Positions 6,191 through 13,811 are shown, counted from the first letter of the stretch. The stretch: 18,370 nucleotides of DNA from Bacteroidales bacterium UBA3382 (GCA_002358965.1 DEPW01000091.1:1-18370); one strand, 5' to 3'. The notes: generated by a model not told the origin, from the letters alone. Numbers and translations are program-made.

Positions 6191-8308
6191 TCATATCTTC
6201 AATTGCGCGGCGTTGTCATACAGTTCCGTAGGATAATTCCCGTCGAAACATGCCATGCACAGGTCGCTGCGATGCCCGGCTTCAAGAAGCCCGGCCGTCG
6301 AAAGGTATGCCAGCGAATCCGCGCCTATCATATCCTTTATCTCTTCCACGGTATGGTTCGCTCCTATGAGCTCTTTCCGCGTACTGGTATCCACTCCGTA
6401 AAAACAAGGGTAGGCGTACAGAGGGCTGGCTATCCTCACATGCACCTCAACCGCACCTGAGTCCTTCAGGAGGCGGACTATCCGTTTCGATGTGGTACCC
6501 CTGACGATCGAATCGTCTATCAGCACGACGCGCTTCCCTTTTACTATGTCTTTCAGGGAGGAAAGTTTGAGGCGCACGCCGTTTTCCCTCAGCTCCTGGG
6601 AGGGCTGTATGAATGTCCTGCCTATGTATCTGTTCTTGATGAGCCCCATCTCGTAAGGGATTCCGCTCGCCTCGCTGTAGCCTATCGCCGCGCTGAGGCT
6701 CGAATCGGGGACTCCGACCACCATGTCGGCCAGGGCAGGGGCCTCCCTGTAAAGTATCCTGCCGGATTCTTTTCTGAAAGCATGGACATTGCATCCTTCG
6801 ATAGTGCTGTCCGGACGCGCGAAATAGATGTACTCCATGGCGCACATCTTATGCCTTTTGAAATTGGAAAAATGATTGGACCTTATGCCTTTGTCGTCGA
6901 TGCAGATGATCTCTCCCGGTTCCACATCCCGGATATATTCCGCACCTATGATGTCGAACGCGCAGGTCTCGCTGCTGACCGCATAACCGTTTCCGAGCCT
7001 TGCTATGGACAAAGGCCTGAGTCCGTATTTGTCCCGGCAGGCATACAGTCTGTTCGGTGTCAGTATCAGGAAAGCGAAACCGCCTTCGATCATGTTCAGG
7101 GCGTCCATTATTGCATCTATCCTGGCCTCGGACGGACTGCCCTTCTTGATGAGGTGGGCTATGATTTCACTGTCCGAAGTCGAATGGAAGAGACTTCCCT
7201 GCTTTTCAAGATATTTGACAAGCAGGGCCGAATTGACTATGTTGCCGTTATGTGCGACAGCGAAATCCCCTGTATGATGGTGGAATACGAACGGCTGCAC
7301 ATTGTCGTAGCCGCCTCCTCCGGCCGTCGAATAGCGCACATGGCCTATCGCCTTGTCGCCACGGAGCTTTGCGAGATTGTCCTGGTTGAACACTTCGACC
7401 ACGAGCCCTTCGTCTTTCTTGCACAGAAGATTGTCCCCGTCGGCCGTCACTATGCCGCAGGCTTCCTGTCCGCGATGCTGGAGGGAATGCAGTCCGTAAT
7501 AGACGAACTGTGCGGCATCCTTGATATCGTATACTCCGAAGACCCCGCATTCCTCATGGACCTCGGCACCGTCCGGAGCGCATACGCCGCGCAGTCTTTC
7601 CAATATCTCTCCGTATCCTTCAATGACTTTGCCCATGTCGCGTCGGAAACGGTCTTTGTCGAGCCTTTTTCCCGTATCCATATCCCAAAAGCGGCATGAG
7701 TCAGGAGATATTTCGTCGGCGAGTATGATTTCCCCTTCCGGAGTGCGGCCGAACTCTATCTTGAAATCCACCAAAGTAATCCTTATCTTGGCAAAAAGTT
7801 CGGAAAGCACTTCGTTTATGCGTTTTGTCTGCCCATAGACATATTCCAGTTCAGGATAGGTAACGAGTCCGAGGGCCACGGCCTGGTGGTCGTTGATCAG
7901 CGGATCGCCGAGCTGCTTGTTTTTGTAACAGAGATCGTATACCACATTCCCGGGCCTGGTCCCTTCGGGTATGCCCAGTCTTTTCGACATCGAGCCGGCT
8001 ATCACATTCCTCACTATCACCTCGACCGGGATGATGTCCACTTTCAGGCAAAGCTGGTCGCGGCGGTTCAACATTTTTATGAAATGGGTCTTTATGCCGG
8101 CATCCTCCAGATATCTGTAGATTATCGCCGAAATCTGATTGTTTATGATACCCTTGTTCGCAATGGTCGCTATCTTTATCTCATTGTACGCCGTAGCCGT
8201 ATCCTTGTAATGCACGATTATTTTGTCCGCATCTTCGCTCTGGAATATCTGTTTGGACTGACCTTCTATCAATAATTCTTTCTGCTCCATCAGGCAATCT
8301 CCTGTCAT
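6191..8308 (-). CDS. purC-purF: PurC-PurF fusion: SAICAR synthetase + glutamine PRPP amidotransferase
   Basis: One uninterrupted 705-codon frame encodes two pathway enzymes. Residues about 7-240 are a complete bacterial PurC (step 7, CAIR + aspartate + ATP): EGQSKQIF, VEVIVRNVIAGSMSKRLGI, LVDFKIEFGR, DEISPDSCRFWD and LDKDRFRRDMG. After a linker of about 13 residues, residues 254-705 are a Bacillus-type PurF (step 1). It shows EECGVFGVYD with the nucleophile Cys254, GLHSLQHRGQE, AIGHVRYSTAG, the NGN of the glutaminase site, the PRPP loop VVLIDDSIVRGTT (594-606) and the four [4Fe-4S] cysteines 489, 635, 684 and 687. There is no ATG, GTG or TTG near the PurF start, so PurF seems to be made only as part of the fusion. 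The ATG at 8308 overlaps the purL stop (ATGA). A second ATG at 8290 matches the usual PurC start (MEQKELL) and follows AGGAGA, so it may be the true start. Confidence 0.95.
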   Translation of the reverse strand: MTGDCLMEQKELLIEGQSKQIFQSEDADKIIVHYKDTATAYNEIKIATIANKGIINNQISAIIYRYLEDAGIKTHFIKMLNRRDQLCLKVDIIPVEVIVRNVIAGSMSKRLGIPEGTRPGNVVYDLCYKNKQLGDPLINDHQAVALGLVTYPELEYVYGQTKRINEVLSELFAKIRITLVDFKIEFGRTPEGEIILADEISPDSCRFWDMDTGKRLDKDRFRRDMGKVIEGYGEILERLRGVCAPDGAEVHEECGVFGVYDIKDAAQFVYYGLHSLQHRGQEACGIVTADGDNLLCKKDEGLVVEVFNQDNLAKLRGDKAIGHVRYSTAGGGGYDNVQPFVFHHHTGDFAVAHNGNIVNSALLVKYLEKQGSLFHSTSDSEIIAHLIKKGSPSEARIDAIMDALNMIEGGFAFLILTPNRLYACRDKYGLRPLSIARLGNGYAVSSETCAFDIIGAEYIRDVEPGEIICIDDKGIRSNHFSNFKRHKMCAMEYIYFARPDSTIEGCNVHAFRKESGRILYREAPALADMVVGVPDSSLSAAIGYSEASGIPYEMGLIKNRYIGRTFIQPSQELRENGVRLKLSSLKDIVKGKRVVLIDDSIVRGTTSKRIVRLLKDSGAVEVHVRIASPLYAYPCFYGVDTSTRKELIGANHTVEEIKDMIGADSLAYLSTAGLLEAGHRSDLCMACFDGNYPTELYDNAAQLKI

Positions 8309-11300
8309 TTTTTACGAAAATAAGCCACCGCATTCGCGAAAAGGTCTTCCGAAGGAGAGAAACCCGGATAGTTCCTGTAAAGTCCTTCGACACATCTCTC
8401 GCTGTGCCCCATCTTGCCGAGAATCTTACCGTCTTCGGATATGATACCCTCTATCGATGCCGTCGAACCGTTAGGGTTGTCCTCATACTGGAAAGCCACC
8501 TGGCCGGAGGAAAAGAGCTTTTCGGCCATTTCCGCGGACACTACGAATTTCCCTTCGCCATGGCTCACCGGGACAATATGCCTTTCGCCCACCTTGAAAC
8601 CCGACAGCCATGGAGACGCCACGGAAGCGACCCTTGTGGTCACGAGTCTTGAAATGTGCCTGTTGACATCGTTCCTGAAGAGCGTAGGACTGGACTCCTC
8701 CAGCATCCCGAGCCTTCCGTAAGGCAGGAGTCCTGACTTGACGAGCGCCTGAAAACCGTTACATATCCCGAGTATCAGTCCTCCGCGGTCAAGAAGCCTG
8801 TGCACTGCGGCCGTAACCGAAGCGTTGTTGAGTACATTCGCTATGAACTTGCCGCTTCCGTCCGGTTCGTCACCCGATGAAAACCCTCCGCTCAACATGA
8901 TGATGTCGGCCTTGTCTATGAAGCCGCACATCCTGTCAATCGAGTCAAGGACATCCTTTCCGGTAAGGTTCAGGAAGATATCCGTCATCACTTCCGCGCC
9001 GGCCCTGCGGAACGCTTTCATGCTGTCATAATCGCAATTGGTTCCCGGAAAGACAGGAAGATATACCAGAGGATGTTCCTTAGGCGCTCCTTGATAGACA
9101 GCCGCGCTCTTTCCGCCTTCATACGGTCTGAAATCCGCCCTGCTGTCCGTTCCGCAATCAGGATATACAGTCTCGAACCTTCCTTTATTGGCCTTGAGGG
9201 CGTCCTCTATGGCAATTTCGGCCGTCCGTCCCTTAATCCTGTCCGTAAACCGCAACACCTTGTCGGAAACGGTCCTGCCTATCTCCTCGACCGAAGGATG
9301 TTCGGGCAGCCTGCCGCATTCTATGATGAACGAACCGTAAGAATAATCGAACATCTCTTCTTCGGAAAGGGAGACTTCCGCACCTATGAAGTTGCCGAAG
9401 GACATCTTGCAGACCGCTTCGGCAGCCCCTCCGAAGCCTATCGCATAGGCCGAGACTATGTTTCCGGATGCTATTTCGGAATGCATCATCGAAAAGATCG
9501 ACTTCAACGCCCCGATATCCGGCATACGATCCTTGCCCGGCCTGTGGCGCACAATGGCTATCTTGTCCGAAGCCTTCTTGAACTCGGGCGAAATCACCCG
9601 GCGCGCATCGACCGTGGTTATGGCGAACGACATCAGCATTGGAGGGACATTCAGATTCCTGAAAGTGCCGCTCATCGAATCCTTTCCGCCTATGGAAGGA
9701 AGGCCGAGGCCTTTCTGCATCTTCAATGCGCCGAGAAGGGCGGCGAAAGGTTTGCCCCACGACCTGGCGGACGACATCCTTTCGAAATATTCCTGGAAAG
9801 AAAACCTTATCTTCGAATAGTCCGCACCGCTTGCGGCTATCTTGGCTACAGATTCCGTGACCGCATAGGCGGCTCCGTGATACGGACTCCATTCGGCGAT
9901 ATACGGATTGTATCCTGCCGACATTACCGAAGCCGTGTTTGTCTCGCCTTCGAGCACGGGCAGTTTCTGCACCGACACCTGGGCTTCCGACTCCTGGAAG
10001 CGGCCGCCGAAAGGCATCAGGACGGTGGTCGCGCCTATCGTGGAATCGAACATCTCTATGAGACCTTTCTGTGACAACACATTCGGATCCGAAAGGTTGG
10101 ACAACAGCCTGTCCTCGAGACAAGCGCCGGCAGGCCTCCTTTCGAAAGGATTCCTGTCCTCTACGGCCTGAACCTCTATGTCCGCATAATGCTTCGCCCC
10201 GGCGCTGTCGATGAAACTGCGCGCCATGTCCACGACCGTCCTGTCTTTGTAAAACATCTGCAATCTGCCGCTATCGGTGACATCAGCCACATAAGTGACC
10301 TCTATGTTCTCCTGGTGGCAGTATTTTTCAAACTCTTCCCTGTCGCGTGCCTCTATCACCACGGCCATCCTTTCCTGCGACTCGGAAATGGCGAGTTCAG
10401 TAGCGTTGAGTCCGCTGTATTTGACCGGTACGCGGTCGAGATATATCTTGAGGCCTCCGGCCAGTTCGCCTATGGCCACGCTCACTCCGCCTGCGCCGAA
10501 ATCGTTGGATTTCTTGATCAGCCTGGTGACTTCCGGCCTTCTGAAAAGCCTCTGCAACTTACGCTCTTCAGGGGCATTGCCTTTCTGCACCTCCGACGAG
10601 CATTCGTACAGAGATTTGGCATTGTGCTCTTTCGACGATCCGGTAGCCCCGCCGATGCCGTCGCGCCCGGTCCGGCCGCCGAGCATGAGTATCACATCCC
10701 CGGCCTTCGGGGATTCCCGGCGCACCGACGATGCCTTGACCGCCCCCACGACAGCCCCCACTTCGAGCCTTTTCGCCACATAGCCGTCATGATATATCTC
10801 CCTGACACAGGTGGTGGCAAGGCCTATCTGGTTTCCGTAGCTCGAATAGCCGGCCGCCGCTTTCGTGGAAATGACCCTCTGCGGCAATTTTCCTTCCAGG
10901 GTCTCGTCCACTCCGGCGTATATGTTTCCTGCACCGGTCACGCGCATCGCCTGATATACATAGCTTCTTCCCGAAAGTGGGTCGCGGATTGCGCCTCCCA
11001 GACAGGTCGACGCCCCTCCGAACGGTTCTATCTCGGTCGGATGGTTATGGGTTTCGTTCTTGAACTGAAGGAGCCATTTCTGAGGCCGCCCGTCGACATC
11101 TACATCGACATATATGCTGCAAGCGTTGTTTTCTTCGCTTACTTCAAGGTCATCGAGCAAACCCTTCTTACGGAGATACCTCGCCCCTATCGTAGCCATG
11201 TCCATGAGGCATATGTCTTTCCCCTCGCGGCCGAGTTCCTTGCGCATATGCAGATATTCTCCATAGGACTCGCGCATTTCCTCCGCGATGAACGACTCGT

Positions 11301-12003
11301 CTATACGGATATGCTCTATCACCGAAGTGAAAGTCGTATGGCGGCAATGGTCGCTCCAGTAAGTATCCAATATCCTCAATTCGGTTTCATTGGGATCCCT
11401 GCCTTCGGCGGTGAAATACTTGACGACTTCTTTCAGGTCGGCCGCATTCATGGAAAGGCGCATACTGTCGCAATACCCTTGCAGCTGTCCGTCCTTCAGA
11501 TTCCTGAAGCCTTCGAGCACGGGTACCGGACGGACTTCGGCCTGTTCCATGTCGCTAAGCACGGACAGGTCCTTGACACGGGACTCCACGCTGTTGACAT
11601 AGTACCGTTCGATCTTACGGAGTTCCTCTTCAGACACGCTTTCATCGAAGACGAGAAGCCTCGACGAGCGGATATCTATATCGGCATCGGGCTCTATCAG
11701 ATGCACGCAATCGACCGCGGATGCGGCTCTCTGGTCGAACTGTCCGGGAAGGAACTCTACGGCAAGGAAAGGCTTCCCGTCCATTTCGAAATCGTCCGTG
11801 ACCGTATCCGTTACGATCTCTCCGAATACGCGGTAACGGCACTTTTCAAGCAATTCGCGGGAAAACCCGAACAGATCATACACATTGACAAGCCGGAGCT
11901 CGCGTATGGACAACGAAAGATTACGGTTCAGTTCGTTTTTGAGGCTGTCGGCCTCTACTCTGAACCGTGGTCGTTTTTCGACAAAAACCCTGTAATCCGA
12001 CAT
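8305..12003 (-). CDS. purL: phosphoribosylformylglycinamidine synthase, single-chain clade II type
   Basis: PurL converts FGAR to FGAM using glutamine and ATP, step 4. The 1232-residue chain combines all parts of the enzyme. An N-terminal PurS-like region (about 1-190) includes FLPGQFDQRAAS. The synthase core shows TYWSDHCRHTTF (about 214-225) and FKNETHNHPTEIEPFGGAST (about 314-333). A C-terminal class I glutamine amidotransferase domain (from about 977) has Cys1081 in GICNGFQ and His1200 and Glu1202 in GHSER. From memory, the N-terminal sequence matches the clostridial/streptococcal long PurL (clade II) better than the proteobacterial form or the Bacteroides enzyme. It starts 3 bases after the purE stop, has no Shine-Dalgarno, and ends overlapping the purC-purF start by four bases. 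Confidence 0.97.
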   Translation of the reverse strand: MSDYRVFVEKRPRFRVEADSLKNELNRNLSLSIRELRLVNVYDLFGFSRELLEKCRYRVFGEIVTDTVTDDFEMDGKPFLAVEFLPGQFDQRAASAVDCVHLIEPDADIDIRSSRLLVFDESVSEEELRKIERYYVNSVESRVKDLSVLSDMEQAEVRPVPVLEGFRNLKDGQLQGYCDSMRLSMNAADLKEVVKYFTAEGRDPNETELRILDTYWSDHCRHTTFTSVIEHIRIDESFIAEEMRESYGEYLHMRKELGREGKDICLMDMATIGARYLRKKGLLDDLEVSEENNACSIYVDVDVDGRPQKWLLQFKNETHNHPTEIEPFGGASTCLGGAIRDPLSGRSYVYQAMRVTGAGNIYAGVDETLEGKLPQRVISTKAAAGYSSYGNQIGLATTCVREIYHDGYVAKRLEVGAVVGAVKASSVRRESPKAGDVILMLGGRTGRDGIGGATGSSKEHNAKSLYECSSEVQKGNAPEERKLQRLFRRPEVTRLIKKSNDFGAGGVSVAIGELAGGLKIYLDRVPVKYSGLNATELAISESQERMAVVIEARDREEFEKYCHQENIEVTYVADVTDSGRLQMFYKDRTVVDMARSFIDSAGAKHYADIEVQAVEDRNPFERRPAGACLEDRLLSNLSDPNVLSQKGLIEMFDSTIGATTVLMPFGGRFQESEAQVSVQKLPVLEGETNTASVMSAGYNPYIAEWSPYHGAAYAVTESVAKIAASGADYSKIRFSFQEYFERMSSARSWGKPFAALLGALKMQKGLGLPSIGGKDSMSGTFRNLNVPPMLMSFAITTVDARRVISPEFKKASDKIAIVRHRPGKDRMPDIGALKSIFSMMHSEIASGNIVSAYAIGFGGAAEAVCKMSFGNFIGAEVSLSEEEMFDYSYGSFIIECGRLPEHPSVEEIGRTVSDKVLRFTDRIKGRTAEIAIEDALKANKGRFETVYPDCGTDSRADFRPYEGGKSAAVYQGAPKEHPLVYLPVFPGTNCDYDSMKAFRRAGAEVMTDIFLNLTGKDVLDSIDRMCGFIDKADIIMLSGGFSSGDEPDGSGKFIANVLNNASVTAAVHRLLDRGGLILGICNGFQALVKSGLLPYGRLGMLEESSPTLFRNDVNRHISRLVTTRVASVASPWLSGFKVGERHIVPVSHGEGKFVVSAEMAEKLFSSGQVAFQYEDNPNGSTASIEGIISEDGKILGKMGHSERCVEGLYRNYPGFSPSEDLFANAVAYFRKK

Positions 12004-12006
12004 ATA

Positions 12007-12474
12007 TCATATTTTTGTGGCCAACACTTTTTCAGTCTGTCTTGTTCTGTACTCTTCAAGCTTGCGGGCCAGTTCCGGATCGGACAACGCCAGAATCGCG
12101 ATTGCGAAAAGAGCCGCGTTCTTCGCCCCGTCTATTGCCATCGTGGCCACAGGTATGCCGGAAGGCATCTGGACCATGGACAGCAACGAGTCAAGTCCGT
12201 TCAAGGCCTTGCTTTTGACAGGCACGCCTATGACAGGAAGGGTGGTCATCGCGGCTATGACGCCCGGAAGATGCGCAGCCCCTCCGGCTCCCGCTATCAG
12301 GACTTTCAGCCCCCTCCGGGCGGCAGTGGACGCATATTCGAATGTCTTTTGAGGTGCGCGGTGAGCGCTGATTACAGATTTTTCAAACCCGACTCCAAAA
12401 TCCTGGAGTATTTCGACGGCTCCCGACATGACTTCATAGTCGCTTGCCGATCCCATGATGATTCCGACTTCCAT
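12007..12474 (-). CDS. purE: N5-carboxyaminoimidazole ribonucleotide mutase (class I PurE)
   Basis: PurE rearranges N5-CAIR to CAIR, step 6. The 155-residue length is normal. Motifs are GSASD (8-12), SAHRAP (36-41, with His38 equivalent to the catalytic His of E. coli PurE) and AGAGGAAHLPG (61-71). SAHR and the GAGGAAHLPG loop point to class I (mutase) rather than the class II AIR carboxylase. A class I enzyme normally depends on PurK for its substrate, and no purK is present here. It is the first gene of the minus-strand operon. The ATG at 12472-12474 follows a short leader behind a TAnnTTTG box at 12495-12502. Confidence 0.97.
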   Translation of the reverse strand: MEVGIIMGSASDYEVMSGAVEILQDFGVGFEKSVISAHRAPQKTFEYASTAARRGLKVLIAGAGGAAHLPGVIAAMTTLPVIGVPVKSKALNGLDSLLSMVQMPSGIPVATMAIDGAKNAALFAIAILALSDPELARKLEEYRTRQTEKVLATKI

Positions 12475-12482
12475 AACTCAAT

Positions 12483-12500
12483 TTTTTGCGCATGCAAAAA
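12483..12500. repeat. 18-base palindrome overlapping the purE promoter
   Basis: TTTTTGC (12483-12489) and GCAAAAA (12494-12500) are perfect inverted arms around a central GCAT. Because the right arm is part of the -7 box for purE, a dimeric regulator bound here would block polymerase. It does not match the E. coli PurR operator. A chance pairing of the A/T tracts is possible, although the GC pairs in each arm make it stand out. Confidence 0.4.
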
Positions 12501-12502
12501 TA
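12495..12502 (-). promoter_or_regulatory. candidate -7 box of the purine operon promoter
   Basis: On the minus strand 12502-12495 reads TATTTTTG, an exact TAnnTTTG match about 20 bases before the purE ATG. No clear TTG is found at the usual 17-23 base distance upstream, so the -33 element is weak or missing. This could mean the promoter depends on an activator or is otherwise regulated. The box overlaps the right arm of the palindrome at 12483-12500. Confidence 0.5.
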
Positions 12503-12512
12503 ATAAGTTTTC

Positions 12513-12542
12513 TTGATTTATCGCGAATAATTGCTATTTTTG
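12513..12542 (+). promoter_or_regulatory. Bacteroidota-type promoter for the V-ATPase operon
   Basis: A TTG at 12513-12515 is separated by 19 bases from TATTTTTG at 12535-12542, an exact match to the TTG / TAnnTTTG consensus of the Bacteroidota primary sigma factor. Transcription would start a few bases downstream, leaving a leader of roughly 25-30 bases before the ATG at 12576. This placement rules out the TTG at 12531 as the atpE start, because it would lie upstream of the transcript. Confidence 0.7.
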
Positions 12543-12575
12543 TGGCGATTAACAACATACCAACAAGATTTCAAA

Positions 12576-13187
12576 ATGCCGAACAAATTGCAGGAATTGA
12601 CGGACAGGCTTTACAATGAAGGACTGTCCAAAGGGAAACAGGAAGGGGAAGAATTGCTCAAAAAAGCAGAGGCCGAAGCCGCAAGGCTCATCGCCGACGC
12701 CAGAAAAGAAGCCGAAGGCATCGTCGCCTCCGCCAAGAAAGAAGCCGAAGATCTGAAAAAGAAGGCAGAGGGGGACATCCGTACGGCAATAAGCCAAAGC
12801 CTTTCGCAGACAAGACAGAGGCTCGAAGACCTGATAGTGACGAAAGCCGTAGGAAAGGCGCCTGAGAAGCTGCTCGCCGACGGAGAGTTCGTAAAGGGGA
12901 TGATTACGAGCATCGTGTCCGCCTTCAACCCTACCGGTTCGGAACCCGTCGACCTCGACCTCGTACTTCCGGAACATCTCAAGGAAGCCACGGAACCGTA
13001 CCTGACCGAAACGATAAACAAGGAATTCGGGAAGAATGTCCATGTCGGCTATTCGAGCGGATTCGAAGGCGGTTTCACCGTAGGACCGCGCGGGGAAGGC
13101 TATTTCATCAGCTTCACCGACAAGGAGTTCGACAGACTTATTTCCGAACACCTCAGGCCCGTAGCCCGCAAACTGCTGTTCGGCTGA
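12576..13187 (+). CDS. atpE: V/A-type ATPase subunit E (peripheral stalk)
   Basis: Subunit E forms the peripheral stalk that holds the A3B3 head against rotation. The ATG at 12576 gives 203 residues. The first 90 or so are a charged, Ala/Glu/Lys-rich coiled coil (for example KKAEAEAARLIADARKEAEG). A mixed globular C-terminal domain follows, with GGFTVGPRGEGYFISFTDKEF near the end, typical of the family where the E head contacts subunit B. A TTG at 12531 would add 15 residues but overlaps the predicted promoter, so it was rejected. It is the first gene of the plus-strand operon, 24 bases before the DUF2764 gene. Function is assigned from the coiled-coil pattern plus operon position. Confidence 0.92.
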   Translation: MPNKLQELTDRLYNEGLSKGKQEGEELLKKAEAEAARLIADARKEAEGIVASAKKEAEDLKKKAEGDIRTAISQSLSQTRQRLEDLIVTKAVGKAPEKLLADGEFVKGMITSIVSAFNPTGSEPVDLDLVLPEHLKEATEPYLTETINKEFGKNVHVGYSSGFEGGFTVGPRGEGYFISFTDKEFDRLISEHLRPVARKLLFG

Positions 13188-13211
13188 CATCCATCATAAG
13201 AGGGACAGACC

Positions 13212-13802
13212 ATGAACAATTACCATTATCTCGTATCATCCCTCCCCGCCCTCACACTCTCGTGGGGGAAAGATTCGGCAGCCCCATCGGAAATGCGGAG
13301 AGAGATATATGAAAGCTGCGGCAGGCGCGACCGCAGCCTGTTCAAATGGATCGATCACGCATTCGACGGAGACAAACTCGGCGAACACCTTTACCGCAAG
13401 GCCTTAAGGCATCCGAACCGCTTCATCAGGGAATATATGCGCTTCGACCTGAATCTGCGAAACGCGAAGACCGAATACCTGAACGAAAGCCTCGGCCGCA
13501 TACAGGACAAAGACATGATCAAAGTGGACGGGGGCGAATTCGAAGAGGCCCGGCAGGTGGCCGAAGCCCTCAAATGCGGCAACATACTCGAAAGGGAGGA
13601 AAGGCTGGACGGGATAATCTGGAACAAGGCAGAGGAACTGGCGACATACGACTATTTCAATGCGAACACCCTGCTGTGCTATCTTGTAAAGCTGCACATC
13701 ATCGAAAGATGGTATGTGCTGGACCCGGAAAAGGGTGCAGAGATGTTCAAGAAACTCGTCGACGAAGCCAGAGGCACATTCAATATTAATGAAATAAATT
13801 AG
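13212..13802 (+). CDS. DUF2764 family protein of the V-ATPase operon
   Basis: This 196-residue soluble, mostly helical protein lies between subunits E and A, the position DUF2764 proteins hold in Bacteroidota and chlamydial V-ATPase operons. Family-like features are the N terminus NNYHYLVSSLPAL, RFDLNLRN (77-84) and the C-terminal block with LATYDYFNANTLLCYLVKL, IIERWYVLD and KGAEMFKKLVDE. There is no membrane segment or nucleotide-binding motif. No separate subunit C (d) gene is seen in this window, and the arrangement suggests the protein takes over that role, linking rotor and membrane ring. That is an inference from context, not demonstrated. A GAGGG sequence sits about 8 bases before the ATG, unusual for this window. 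It ends 9 bases before atpA. Confidence 0.85.
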   Translation: MNNYHYLVSSLPALTLSWGKDSAAPSEMRREIYESCGRRDRSLFKWIDHAFDGDKLGEHLYRKALRHPNRFIREYMRFDLNLRNAKTEYLNESLGRIQDKDMIKVDGGEFEEARQVAEALKCGNILEREERLDGIIWNKAEELATYDYFNANTLLCYLVKLHIIERWYVLDPEKGAEMFKKLVDEARGTFNINEIN

Positions 13803-13811
13803 CGACAAGAT

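Larger units (their letters stand above)
12475..12575. promoter_or_regulatory. divergent regulatory region between the purine and V-ATPase operons
   Basis: These 101 bases separate purE (-) from atpE (+) and are the only substantial noncoding stretch in the window. The region is AT-rich. It contains a TAnnTTTG box for each direction, a perfect 7-base-arm palindrome at 12483-12500 and a TCGCGA core at 12521-12526. There is no open frame of interest and no evident small RNA or riboswitch fold. In particular, the leader before purE (under 25 bases from the predicted transcription start) is too short for a purine riboswitch. Confidence 0.75.

Noticed and set aside
4964..6460. 498-codon plus-strand frame opposite purM
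   Set aside because: It is in the same aligned register opposite purM and spans the purN, purM and purF gene boundaries. No recognisable protein features; a shadow of real genes.
7540..7600. Possibility that the PurC-PurF fusion is a sequencing error joining two genes
   Set aside because: Both domains are in one frame with an ordinary coding linker, no homopolymer at the junction, and no alternative start codon for a separate PurF. Still worth a read-level check.
10189..12516. 775-codon open frame on the plus strand opposite purL and purE
   Set aside because: It is codon-aligned with purL on the other strand. Antisense stops in that register need TTA, CTA or TCA codons in the sense gene, which this genome avoids, so long shadow frames arise by themselves. 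The protein resembles no family and purL is unmistakable.
12531..12575. TTG start for subunit E at 12531
   Set aside because: The codon lies within the predicted promoter, upstream of the likely transcription start, and the added residues are not family-like.
12475..12575. Purine riboswitch or other structured leader upstream of purE
   Set aside because: The predicted leader is under 25 bases and has no purine-riboswitch core; the whole gap is too short and AT-rich for the known fold plus two promoters.
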